In this document: one piece after another, positions 22,561 to 31,430 of the stretch | Numbering within the stretch: position 1 is the stretch's first letter | Layout: each line of letters opens with the position of its first letter | Assembly (NCBI GenBank): GCA_947650285.1 | Contig: CANTFL010001429.1 | Coordinates: 186,001-250,000, forward strand | Direction: 5' to 3' | Source of the DNA: Hyaloperonospora brassicae | Lineage: Eukaryota; Oomycota; Peronosporomycetes; Peronosporales; Peronosporaceae | Length of the DNA: 64,000 bases | The notes under the pieces: model-generated | Seen by the model: only the letters and a program-made list of their open reading frames with translations | Told to the model about the DNA's origin: nothing | The model's database searches: none | Translations under genes and position numbers: made by a program

Positions 22561-23365
22561 ATAAGGTAAACAATCACATGGTAAAAGATACGGACTCGAA
22601 AAGGACATCATGGAAGTGTCGAACTAAAAGCAAATGTTTTTCGGTAAGTAGGGCAAGGTAAATAAATGAATACAAATTACAGTAGCCAAGACGATGAAGA
22701 TCGAGTACGCTTGTTGGCGGTGGACACTTGGTCAAGAAGACAGATCATGCGTTTGGATTGCATGGCAATAAAAGCAAATCCGTCTATCAATCAAGAGCTG
22801 GATGAAGATTATTGTTTTTTACATTGCGGCAAAACAAAGGAAGAGACCATTTATCTGCGACTTGAGGAATACTGACAAAGTTACTGACGAACAAGGGATG
22901 TGACTAAAAAATTGCGCTTCTTGGTGCGTTCACGGGTAAAGCTTACCGGGTTACATTGTGGTGTTTGCCAAATACATGTGTGATCCTTTTTGATGCAGTT
23001 TTCCAATCCTGAATCCTTTGCAGCAGTACTGACAACATCAGCGTATTCCTCCTTGAGTTTGTTTCTTAGCGCAGATGCACCAAAACGTGGACCACCCACC
23101 CATGCCCAGCCACGCTACCGAGCGTCATAGTTTACTTCTAAAGTATGGTATTTTAAAATTAAGACCCATGTACATTCTGCACTGGCGCCAGGACACTCTG
23201 GACTGCCACCATTTCGTATTAATCTTCAAACTGCTGCTTTAGATGAATGTGGCGATTGTGACCTGATCGTTTGGTTCACATGTAGCTGGTAAGACCTTCT
23301 GCTCGCAAGGTAGATCTACAACACCAAGAGAGAGATTGCAAGACATCCAAATTTATATTGATACA
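22561..23365. other. Spacer with two short unassigned frames
   Basis: A plus frame of 69 codons (22666-22875), acidic with a CFLHCG Cys pair, and a minus frame of 72 codons (22881-23099) with two Cys are the only notable ORFs. Neither matches a family I know. The right edge is the E2 3' LTR. Confidence 0.3.
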
Positions 23366-23807
23366 TCTAACGGGGCACTGGTGACTACGTACTGGTTCAT
23401 CAGCACGTAGTTCACTTCCACTGACATTAGTGATAGTCAGTGCTCTGCTAAGTGTTGCACCGACACAGAGGAAGGAAAGGAGACTAGTGAACACGCTAGT
23501 CTCTGGTAAAAGTAAAAGTGTTATTTAATATAATTAAGTCCTATCAATCTTGTGTCTCTGTTCATCTTGGCCTTTTTATATTAATCTAACTTAACGTATG
23601 ATGACGTCTACTCACCACCCATTGCGCGCGTCTAGCAGCGATTGGCGGTTCGATATCATCACGATATCGACCAATAAGTAGATACATTGGTCATCTTCAA
23701 CAATATCATCGTGCTCTGTGATAATGTTGAAAGAATATCCAACGTAATATTCTTTGTTGTCACTTTATCCTTAGTGACAATATCATGTAACGGGCTACCC
23801 TATTACA
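23366..23807 (-). repeat. E2 3' LTR
   Basis: Matches 30990-31430 throughout. The left end reads TCTAACGGGG where the partner has TGTAACGGGG; the right end reads CTATTACA. It contains the conserved core block at 23616-23635 and the CGATATC..GATATCG hairpin just after it. Confidence 0.92.
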
Positions 23808-23820
23808 TCATTCCCTCCTT
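23808..23820 (-). promoter_or_regulatory. E2 polypurine tract
   Basis: The minus strand reads AAGGAGGGAATGA directly before the 3' LTR. Confidence 0.65.
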
Positions 23821-23902
23821 AACTGGTAGTTATTGTGTAACTATCGAAACTTTTGTGGCCACTGGTTAGATGTCAACGAGGCGGGAGTACTTGGTGGTCT
23901 GA

Positions 23903-25519
23903 TCCATTCATTTTGACTTTGCCTCGCATAGTTACAATATCTATGCGGGGGATTCAAAGACGACACGGTCTACTACCGTGCCAGCCTCTGCAGCAGACGG
24001 CTCGTCGTCTGCTGCTCGTTCTCTGTATGCAGTAATTGTTGCTGCAGGCTCATGTGGTATCGCACCACATGCACACAGTGACCTCGAGCTAGGGGCCAGT
24101 TACTCTGGCAAGTCAGATGTGTCTGACTCGGAAAAGCCGTTAGCGGCATTGCTTTCACCCGCGGTGCCTCGCTCACCAAAATGCCTGCCGAAAAAAAGGA
24201 CTCGCGACATGCGCCACAGTCTGTTCTGAAGTGATGATGAATATGGTGATAAGTATGATTACTCATCACCGCGATCAACTCGTGCGCCCTCGCAAAAGCG
24301 CGTTGACGATGGCGCGAGCCGTCGTCATATTGAAACCCGTGGTACCAGCAAGGAATACACGTCGAAGCGTGATGAGCTGATTCCGTGGCTTTTTTCTGAA
24401 CAGCGCATCAATAGCTTGTCCCACAAGACAAGCCAGCTCCATCGAATTTCATTTTTCAATGCGAGCGAGCTTCATGGCTTGAGCTCCAGCGCGAGGAACT
24501 TTCGCGCTGAAGATGAATTTATTCTCTATTCTATTTTTAAGCATCGATGGTACAATGGCAACCAAAAGCGTGACAAGGCTTCGCTTTTGGCTGCATGGAA
24601 CGAGTTCGTCCAAACTGTCAAGAATGTTGGTGAGAAGGATGGCTCCAAAAGCTTGAAGCAGTACGCATTATTTTTAAAATCGAACGCCAATCGGTGCAAG
24701 GTACCGGCTGCATCGTGTGTCGAGTGAGGCAGGTATCCCTTGCCTCAATTGGGGTGATCCTTGTGCAAGTTGTGTTGACAAATATCAACGTGAACATAGG
24801 GACGCTTATAGCCTAAGTTTGCCCTGGGGAAGGGCACACATCTCGGCCGAGATGCGTGACGCGATTGCAAACTTGCAATTCGTCTACAAGCGCCAAAAGC
24901 GCGTGTTTGTCGATGGGCCCGAGGACTCATCGGATGGGTCTCGTCATACTGGCGGACGAGACTTTCAACATCCATCAACAGCTGAGAGCGGGGCTCCCAG
25001 CTGTTCCAAGAGGGTGGATACCCCCGCCACTGGACGAGGAAGCTCTCCCTTGATCCTGAATCGTCACGGTGATTCAAGATACGCTCGAATAGAAAGCGTT
25101 GATCACCGTGAGCATCCACCAAAGGATGTGGTGGTGGAGGAAAGACCTCCTCCAGATAATTAGGTTCACCATATCGACCCTTACGAGATGGATCGCGCAA
25201 TCGATGAATTGCGCGATGACTTGAAGCACGAGCGCGACCGGCGCTATGCTTTGACTGATACCGTGCGGAAGAACCGCAAGGATCACGAGGCTGATCGGGC
25301 GAGGGGTCGCGCCAATTATGCCACAGCGCAGCTTCAGGTGGAGCGGGATGTCCGCTCCCTATTCGGCGAGCTGGCGACAGCTCGCGGGGATATATCTCGG
25401 TTAAGTTCCGCGACCAGACGGATCGTCTGGAGCGCGAACACAAGAACTTGATGGATGTTCTTGAACGTGGGGGCTATCTTCATCGGAAGAAGAAGGCTCG
25501 TACTGACAGTACGGCCTGA
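23903..25519 (+). pseudogene. E2 antisense gene: HRWY / Cys / coiled-coil protein
   Basis: Antisense to pol, beginning about 95 bp inside the 3' LTR; the exact start is unclear (GTG 23978, or an ATG in another frame). Order: Ala/Ser-rich N-terminus; TGA at 24227-24229; then in the same frame a charged stretch and the conserved block ARNFRAEDEFILYSIF, KHRWYNGNQKRDKASLLAAW and TVKNVGEKDGSK (to about 24690). A one-base shift follows, then AGIPCLNWGDPCASCVD (C-x6-C-x2-C, 24729-24775) and MRDAIANLQFVYKR. Next come a Pro/Ser-rich part antisense to the chromodomain, TAG 25161-25163, and in frame VHHIDPYEMDRAIDELRDD, a coiled coil to TGA 25517-25519 with a small indel near 25405. It is homologous block by block to the E3 antisense gene. 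Function unknown; the Cys cluster and basic patches suggest nucleic-acid binding (inference). Confidence 0.72.
24930..25122 (-). pseudogene. E2 chromodomain
   Basis: In the 232-codon minus frame 24745-25443, residues about 108-171 read PLVDAHGDQRFLFERILNHR, SFLVQWRGYPPSWNSWEPRS and LVRQYDETHP. The aromatic residue after the N-terminal strand, VQWRGY and the NSWEP helix start are classic chromodomain features. It is uninterrupted, but its frame differs from that of the integrase ORF ending at 25401, so one indel separates them. It would tether integration complexes to chromatin. Confidence 0.85.
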
Positions 25520-27065
25520 GCCTCCCCACGTAAAACGTAGGATGCGTGCGCATCTTACGTGGCAATTCGAGTGTGTATGCATTGCCCCTGCGATGCAACA
25601 CAGGAAAGAGACCTATGTACTTCGGCAGTAGTATACTACTGCCGACACTAGTGACTGCATGTCCAGGTAAGTTTACCGTAGACAGTAGTACTAGGTCGTT
25701 AACTTTAAATGAAAGAACATTTGCTCTTCCGTTCTTGTCTTCGTTCCGTCTCTGGCGGTCCACCGCATTTGCGATGAAGTCCTGAACAAAACGGACTACC
25801 GCTTTTCGAGTCAGCAGGAAGTTCTCTGCTGACTCTTTGCTTTGTCTTTCAGTGCGCTTCGGGCGCACTTCTAAGAGATTGCTCTCTTCTTCAGCGAGGT
25901 TGTCTTCTTCCTCGCTGTCATAATCGTTGACGATGCTGAATATACCAGCATCGTCATCATCATCCGAGTCAGTAATAGCGTCATCGCTATTATTGAGGTG
26001 ATCTTCTTCATCGATGTTGACTTGATCGACATCGGCATCATAAGTGACGACGTCAGCGTCGACACGTGATGAGCAAGATCCAAAACTGTTTTTGCTCGAG
26101 CGAGTCCCTCCCCCCTTATCCAAGAGCCACACTCTAAAAGGGCGGGCACACGTGGATGGCGTAAGCCATTCATGTAAAACGGTGTGTGCTGGGCGGAAGC
26201 ATGCACCGAGATATTGATGGAGAATTCCACCATGGGTAGGAATTCGCTCCAACTCGGAAACGAGTGGACATATCCTCGAAGGATCTCTTCGAGGACACGG
26301 TTCGCACGTTTCGTCTGACCATTTGAATGGGGATGGGAAGAAGTAGACATATTCAATCGCGTTCCGAGAGAACGGAACACGGTTTGCCAAAATTCCGCCG
26401 TGAACCGAGGGTCACGGTCTGATACGAGTTGACGATGCAACCATTGAAGTCGGAAGATCGTGTCAAAAAAGACACGAGGACAGCTGGGTGCCGTGATGGA
26501 CTCGGGCACTGCAACAAGATGCACCATCTTGCTGGATCGGTCAACAAACACAAGAATATCATTATTCTTGTGAGCGTCTTCGGAAAAACCGAAGACGAAG
26601 TCCCTGGAAACGGACTTTTAATACCCTGCCGGGGACCGAGAGAGGTCGCAATGGTGCACGGGATTAAGGACGAGGATTCACCCGTTGACAAAATTCGCAA
26701 GCACGTATGTACTTGCGGACAAACTGATACTGGCGTGGCCAGTAAAAGTCACGACTTACCGTGAGGTAAGTCTTTTCTCTACCACGATGGCCGCTTGTTG
26801 GGGCATCGTGACACTCATACATGATGCGTAAACGCAAATCATGATGAGCGGGTACGACGACACGAGGCGTGTCGTCCGCAACAGCTGTATAGTACAGCAA
26901 TCCGTTGCGTGTACTATACCGATCCGATGAGGATCGGTACAAAGCTGGTAAATCCCTCATGGATTTACTGGATGGATGCACCAGATGATCCATCAATCGC
27001 AGAAGATCCTTATCTTCCGCGTATGCCTTTCGTACGTCGTCAATTAAACTTGACAAAAGGAACAC
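25401..27065 (-). pseudogene. E2 integrase with acidic insert
   Basis: Zinc finger: AHHDLRLRIMYECHDAPTSG and HRGREK, with the Cys pair in CEFCQRVNP (26664-27065). Core: VSRDFVFGF (first Asp), LVSDRDPRFTAEFWQ (second Asp), then SNGQTKRANRVLEE, where the catalytic Glu of GQTER is Lys. The protein would therefore be catalytically dead. After the core comes an unusually acidic run (about 25870-26060: DSDDDDDAG, DSEEEDNLAEEES) before the VDRQRRNEDKNGR..DLVLL module and LRPYCQYEP. A frameshift near 26560 splits the first Asp from the rest. The ORF 25401-26390 ends before the chromodomain frame. Confidence 0.88.
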
Positions 27066-27167
27066 TGACTGTCAGTGTTGCAACAGTGGGCTTATCCTCA
27101 CTGTTGATTTGTGCGTCCGCCTCGAAATCGGGCCGGTGCGAGAGCGCATCAGCGACGACATTGAGTC

Positions 27168-27716
27168 TCATGGTTTATACTCCACGGAGAAGTTATACTC
27201 CGCGAAGAAAGACAGCGACCTCGCCATCCTTTGCGAGAGGTGTGGGCTGTTTACGGCCGTGCGTAATGACGCATGGTCCGTAGAGACGATGAACGGTCTA
27301 TCTTCCAAGAGATAGACGCGAAACTTAGCCAGTGCATATTTCATGGCAAGGAGTTCCTTGTCATGCACTGGGTAATTGCGCTCAGATGCCTGCAGCTGAC
27401 GCGACTGATAACAGATGACGCGCTCCGCGCCATCTGCATCGAACTACATTAACGCACAGCCGATTTCAAAATCGCTGGCGTCACAGACCACATGAAATGA
27501 TCTGTCCTGATCTGCAATCGCCAAGATCGGCGATTGCATCAAGCATTTCTTGATACCTTCAAAGGAACGCTGACAGACAGCGTTCCATGACCACTTGACA
27601 TTTGTCTTGAGTAAACAAGAAAGATGCACACTCATCTCGGCGTAGTTGTGCGAGTACTTGTGCAAGTACATCGCTAGCCCAAGGAACTTCAGCAGTCCCT
27701 TGACATTGACTGGCAC
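27168..27716 (-). pseudogene. E2 RT thumb and RNase H
   Basis: The minus frame shows KFLGLAMYLHKYSHNYAEMS, WSWNAVCQRSFEGIKKCL and SFHVVCDASDFEIGCALM, then a stop (27444), then in frame ERVICYQSRQL, HDKELLAMKYALAKF and FIVSTDHASLRTAVNS. The RNase H landmarks Asp, Glu and Asp are kept. A TAG replaces the residue after CALM. It continues to SFFAEYNFSVEYKP, where the frame ends (27168). Confidence 0.87.
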
Positions 27717-28740
27717 TGGCCAGTCGGTGATCGCCTTGAGTTTTACGGGATCGGGGCGTACACCGTGTTTACCCTTGATTCACCAAAGAATTGGTATTTC
27801 GCTAGCCGCGAATATACACTTCTTGAGGTTGGCGTACAACTTATGCTTGCGCATGAGTTGAAGAACCTAACGAAGGTGAGTTCTGGGAACTTCAACGTCT
27901 ATCTTCCCGTCAATAACCCGGATATGGACGAACATATCGTCAAGGTAACTCTGTGCAAAATCCCGAACCGGTCTCAAAAAATATGTTACACATCTGTTGA
28001 AAATTGCAGGGGCTTTACTAAGCTCTTGTGGCATCACTAGATCATTTCCACAGCATACCGCTGGGGGTGTTCACTGTTGTGTACGGGGTGTCCCGTTCGC
28101 GCATGTGGATCTGATAGAATCCATCAATCAGATCCATGGACGAGAAGACGTTACTCTGTGAAATACCATCTATGATCACGTACTTTCTCGGTATCGGCGT
28201 CTGAGCCGGTACGGTAGCAGAATTCAACTTGTTGTATGCGTGCACTATCCGCCATCCTCATGTGTCCTTTCGCACACAGAAGGTAGGAGAGCTGTAAGGG
28301 GAAGTTGATTCCCTCACATGTCTCGCAGAAAAGAGATGGGCAAAGAACTTATTGATCGCTTGCACTTTTTCACGAGGTGGTGACCAGTGCTTTATGACGC
28401 AGTACTTCGAGCCCGGTTTGAGCTCGATTTCGTGTCGAGTACCTTTATCTTTAGGCAACTCGCAAGGCACGGATTCAGGGTTTACATCCTTGAATTCGAT
28501 CAAATCATTATACAACGAATTTGCCTGAAGAGACTTCCAGGATTGAGATATATACCTCTCAATCCGAGTCTTCTCATCGAGGACGCTTTCGACTATCGAT
28601 GAACTGCTGAGAACCCGTTCGGTCTCAGTAAAAACCCGATGCCGATCGAATATCGATGACGTACTCGTCCTCCGCGACGAGTACACAAATCTGCTTGACT
28701 TTACTACTACATTGGTCACGCAAGTACCGTTTCGGTTCAA
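27717..28740 (-). pseudogene. E2 reverse transcriptase
   Basis: Motifs in order on the minus strand: PKDKGTRHEIELKPGSKYCV, STSPYSSPTFCVRK, a stop at 28258, WRIVHAYNKLNSATVPA, motif A SSMDLIDGFYQ with its catalytic Asp intact, TPSGMLWK, a frameshift near 28045, VMPQEL, KAPAIFN and AQSYLDDMFVH. The palm box is YLDD, where the E1 type has YFDD. Further stops lie in the thumb (for example in HLR*VLQLM and ILW*IKG). The N-terminal frame (28258-28740) also covers part of the connector from protease. Confidence 0.87.
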
Positions 28741-28895
28741 GCGTTGTCAATTAAGTTATTTCAGCAGTTAACTTCGGAGGCACTATCAGATCAAGTGTAT
28801 AAGCTTCTACACTCGACCCTTCATCTACCAAGACGTTCAACTTCTCGGTTACTTCTTAGGAACTTGTTCCCACAGGTTACTGAAGACCCAAACCC

Positions 28896-29735
28896 TTAGC
28901 ATGAGAACTTGAGTAATTCCTTCTCAAGCACGTGAGGACTTATTCCCTCGACGTCTTCTGACTGTGGCTGTGCAACCACAGTCAGGGACTTATCCTCTAC
29001 GGTCGACTCTCCAGTCGACCTAGGATTTCCATGTTGCCCTTTGGTGGAAACGAGTTCCTTATGTCTAAGATTCTGCCCGCTAGGCATACATCCATGTCCC
29101 GATCCACTCGACTTATTCGATTGGTGGACCTTCGGCGCTGCCTGTACTTCTGTACAACCGCCGAGAGCTTGCTACACAGTGTAGTGATCATCTACACTGA
29201 GGTCTTGTGCAGTAGTTCTAACGACCGTTCCGCAAGTGAGGCCATCGCACTCACTCGCAGTGCATACACACGCTTGTGGACGCTGCATGACGTTCATCAG
29301 ATCGTCATCTGATGAACAAGGGGCAGGTATCGATCATGATTGAAGCTGCCAGCTCACTATTGGCTCGTACCTATTGAGCCAAGGAAATCCCAGGATGACA
29401 TCAAATTTTCCATCCATATTCAGGACGATAAAATCATCATCGTACTGCTCGCTCCCTAACGTGTAGTGGATTCCGACTACACGTTTCTTTACAGTGATCG
29501 ATGCGTCTGTCGCAAGGCGCACTATCATTCTCGTTGGAGGGGTATCCCGCTCCACGAAGTTAATACTTCCAGACTCTAGTGACTGGCGACGAACAAAGTT
29601 GTTCGACGCCCCACAATCAAATAGGGCGCGAAGTGACAAAACTTTTGTCACTTCCAATGTCAAGGTGATGAGGGACACTTCATCACCAAGTGCAGAGACA
29701 CACAGGGACTGTGTATCGGGAGTAACCTTCGTCAA
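28896..29735 (-). pseudogene. E2 aspartic protease and connector
   Basis: The frame 29334-29735 contains the retropepsin core: LRALFDCGASNNFVRRQSL with active-site DCGAS near 29625, then RLATDASITVKKRVVG and the late landmark FDVILGFPWLNRYEPIVSW. TGA at 29334 ends it; the same reading then continues as a low-complexity connector (SECDGLTCGTVVRTTAQDL, and after another stop VQAAPKVHQSNKSSGSGHGC) down to 28896. It would process the Gag-Pol precursor in the particle. Confidence 0.85.
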
Positions 29736-29785
29736 GAGATTTGCAAATTCTCTCGATGTTGCTGGATCAGTAGGGCGCTCCGCCC

Positions 29786-30960
29786 CTACTGACCCCGACC
29801 ATTTTTTGATGGTCGGCTTCGCTGTTGCGGCTTTGCAACAGTATCAGAACCTCGTCCTCCAGTTCTTCTAATTGGTGGACGGTTACTGCGCTCAGCACCA
29901 CGGGGTTCTGAGCTGGGGATACTGCATTCGTATGCATATTTTCTCAGCTTATGACAGCGATGGCATCTCACCATTTGCTTGTCATTCACAGGGCAGGATT
30001 TCTCGCCCTCAACATGACAGAGGTCCATTGGTTCTGGACCTTCGACCGCTGATCGTCTCGGTAGACGATAGGGTGTAAGATTAGTGTGAGCCTGTCTTAC
30101 ACTAAAGTCTTCTTGCTCCGGCTTATATCGCTTTGGAGAGCGTCTTTAGCTCTCCGCGAAACAGGTGGTCTCTGACAGGACCATCTGCAAGACCTCGAAT
30201 ATATAGTGTGCTCTTCTCAAAATCACTCACAGGGTTCACTACCATGCAACTTGCAATGTAGCGTACATGCTGAGCGTAAGCGTGAAACTTACGCTTACCC
30301 TTTTAATCTCAAGGATCTCAGATAGAGTCCTGAACTCTGCCATGGGAGGCTCAAACGTCTCGCTGAGCAGGGTCTTGAAGACATCTAACGATGTCTCCAA
30401 GACGCCAGGAATTGGGCCCTGAATCTCAAGTTACACGTTCGGGTCGTGTAACTTGAGATTCAGGGCCCAATTCCTGGCGTCCCCTGCCAAGTAAGACTGA
30501 GCAAATGCGACTTGCATTCGCCTATCGTCGATGCGACGTGCCTCGATGGCCCCGTCGACTTCAACGATTCATCTGAACAGGGAGTCGTTCTCGACTCCGT
30601 GATACTTTGTCATCTCTAGCTTCAGAGACTCCTGTCGACGCTCACGCGTCGACTGTGCGGACTAAGACTGATGCTGTCTCAGTTCTTCCGTCCGCTGATG
30701 ATCTTGTTGTTGCAACAAGGTCGTCTGCCCTCGCGACTCGTCAAGTTCTCGCTGCAAGAACTTGCTAATGACGGAATGCTGCTGGTCTCTATCCCTTGTG
30801 GATATCATGGCCCAGATAGCTTCCTCGCCAACGGTCGAACTCATTCGTTCCATCGCACTCCATTCGACATCGCTCAAATGGTAGTAGCTTTCACGATTTC
30901 CGTGAAATCTCTCGCCTTCGAAGTCGTCCAACATGTTCATGTTGGGTGATGCGAGTGTGG
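29786..30960 (-). pseudogene. E2 gag with internal palindrome
   Basis: The N-terminal part begins about 30950 (MNMLDDFEGERFHGNRESYY, and a Gln-rich coiled coil QQHSVISKFLQRELDES). TAG at 30662 and TGA near 30570 follow, then the capsid core GDARNWALNLKLHDPNV. There the reading enters the inverted copy of itself (palindrome 30401-30481) and meets a stop. It resumes at LETSLDVFKTLLSETFEPPM, shifts frame near 30305 and continues KFHAYAQHVRYIASCM and STLYIRGLADGPVRDHLF. The nucleocapsid relic CHRCHKLRKYAYEC (near 29950) has lost the His of CCHC. The first two stops and the palindrome are shared with the 57-58 kb copy. Confidence 0.88.
30401..30481. repeat. Perfect 37-bp-arm palindrome in E2 gag
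   Basis: Arms 30401-30437 and 30445-30481 are exactly complementary around a 7-nt loop (TTCGGGT). The left-hand side in minus-strand reading is normal gag; the other arm is its inverted copy, so it arose as an inverted duplication, probably by template switching. The same structure is present at 57480-57560. Confidence 0.97.
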
Positions 30961-31118
30961 TCCATGGACTTATACAAAGTGCTACCAGGTGTAACGGGGC
31001 TTTGTAGACTACGTACTGATTGACCAGTACGGAGTTCACTTCCACTGACATTAGTGATAGTCAGTGCTCTGCTAAGTGTTGCACCGACACAGAGGAAGGA
31101 AAGGAGACTAGTGAACAC
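30891..31118 (-). other. LTR-borne ORF with signal-peptide-like start
   Basis: A 75-codon frame whose ATG lies within the 5' LTR and which reads out past the PBS. It starts MFTSLLSFLCVGATLSRALT, a convincing hydrophobic signal sequence. The same start occurs in the LTRs at 58197 and 23494. There is no evidence of expression. It could be chance, or a leader that adds a secretion signal to downstream sequence. Confidence 0.3.
30979..30989 (-). promoter_or_regulatory. E2 primer-binding site
   Basis: The minus strand reads CC then TGGTAGCAC directly after the 5' LTR, the same nine bases as in E1. Confidence 0.75.
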
Positions 31119-31430
31119 GCTAGTCTCCGGTAAAAGTAAAACTGTTATTTAATATAATTAAGTCCTATCAATCTTGTGTCTCTGTTCATCTTGACCTTAT
31201 TATATTAATCTAACTCAACGTATGATGACGTCCACTAACCACCCATTGCGCGCGTCTAGCAGCGATTGGCGGTTCGATATCATCACGATATCGACCAATG
31301 AGTAGATCCATTGGTCATCTTCAACAATATCACCATGCTTGTAATAATTTTAAAAGAATATCCAACGTAATATTCTTTGTTGTCACTTTATCCTTAGTGA
31401 CAATATCATGTAACGGGCTACCCCGTTACA
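30990..31430 (-). repeat. E2 5' LTR
   Basis: The minus strand begins TGTAACGGGGTAGCCCG and ends AAAGCCCCGTTACA. It is a direct repeat of 23366-23807. The core block is at 31240-31259. Confidence 0.93.

Larger units (their letters stand above)
23366..31430 (-). mobile_element. E2: full-length Ty3/Gypsy chromodomain-class retrotransposon, decayed
   Basis: Length 8065 bp. LTRs of about 441 bp enclose, in minus order, PBS, gag, CCHC relic, protease, RT, RNase H, integrase, chromodomain and polypurine tract, plus an antisense gene next to the 3' LTR. The two LTRs differ at roughly 25-30 sites by eye, more than in E1, so this is the older insertion. Many stops and frameshifts are present. A truncated copy of its gag and 5' LTR lies at 57133-58508. 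No clear target-site duplication is seen. Confidence 0.93.

Noticed and set aside
24717..25163. A stand-alone 148-codon plus-strand gene
   Set aside because: Its N-terminal part aligns with the middle of the E3 antisense gene and its frame continues past a single TAG into the coiled coil; it is one piece of the larger antisense gene.
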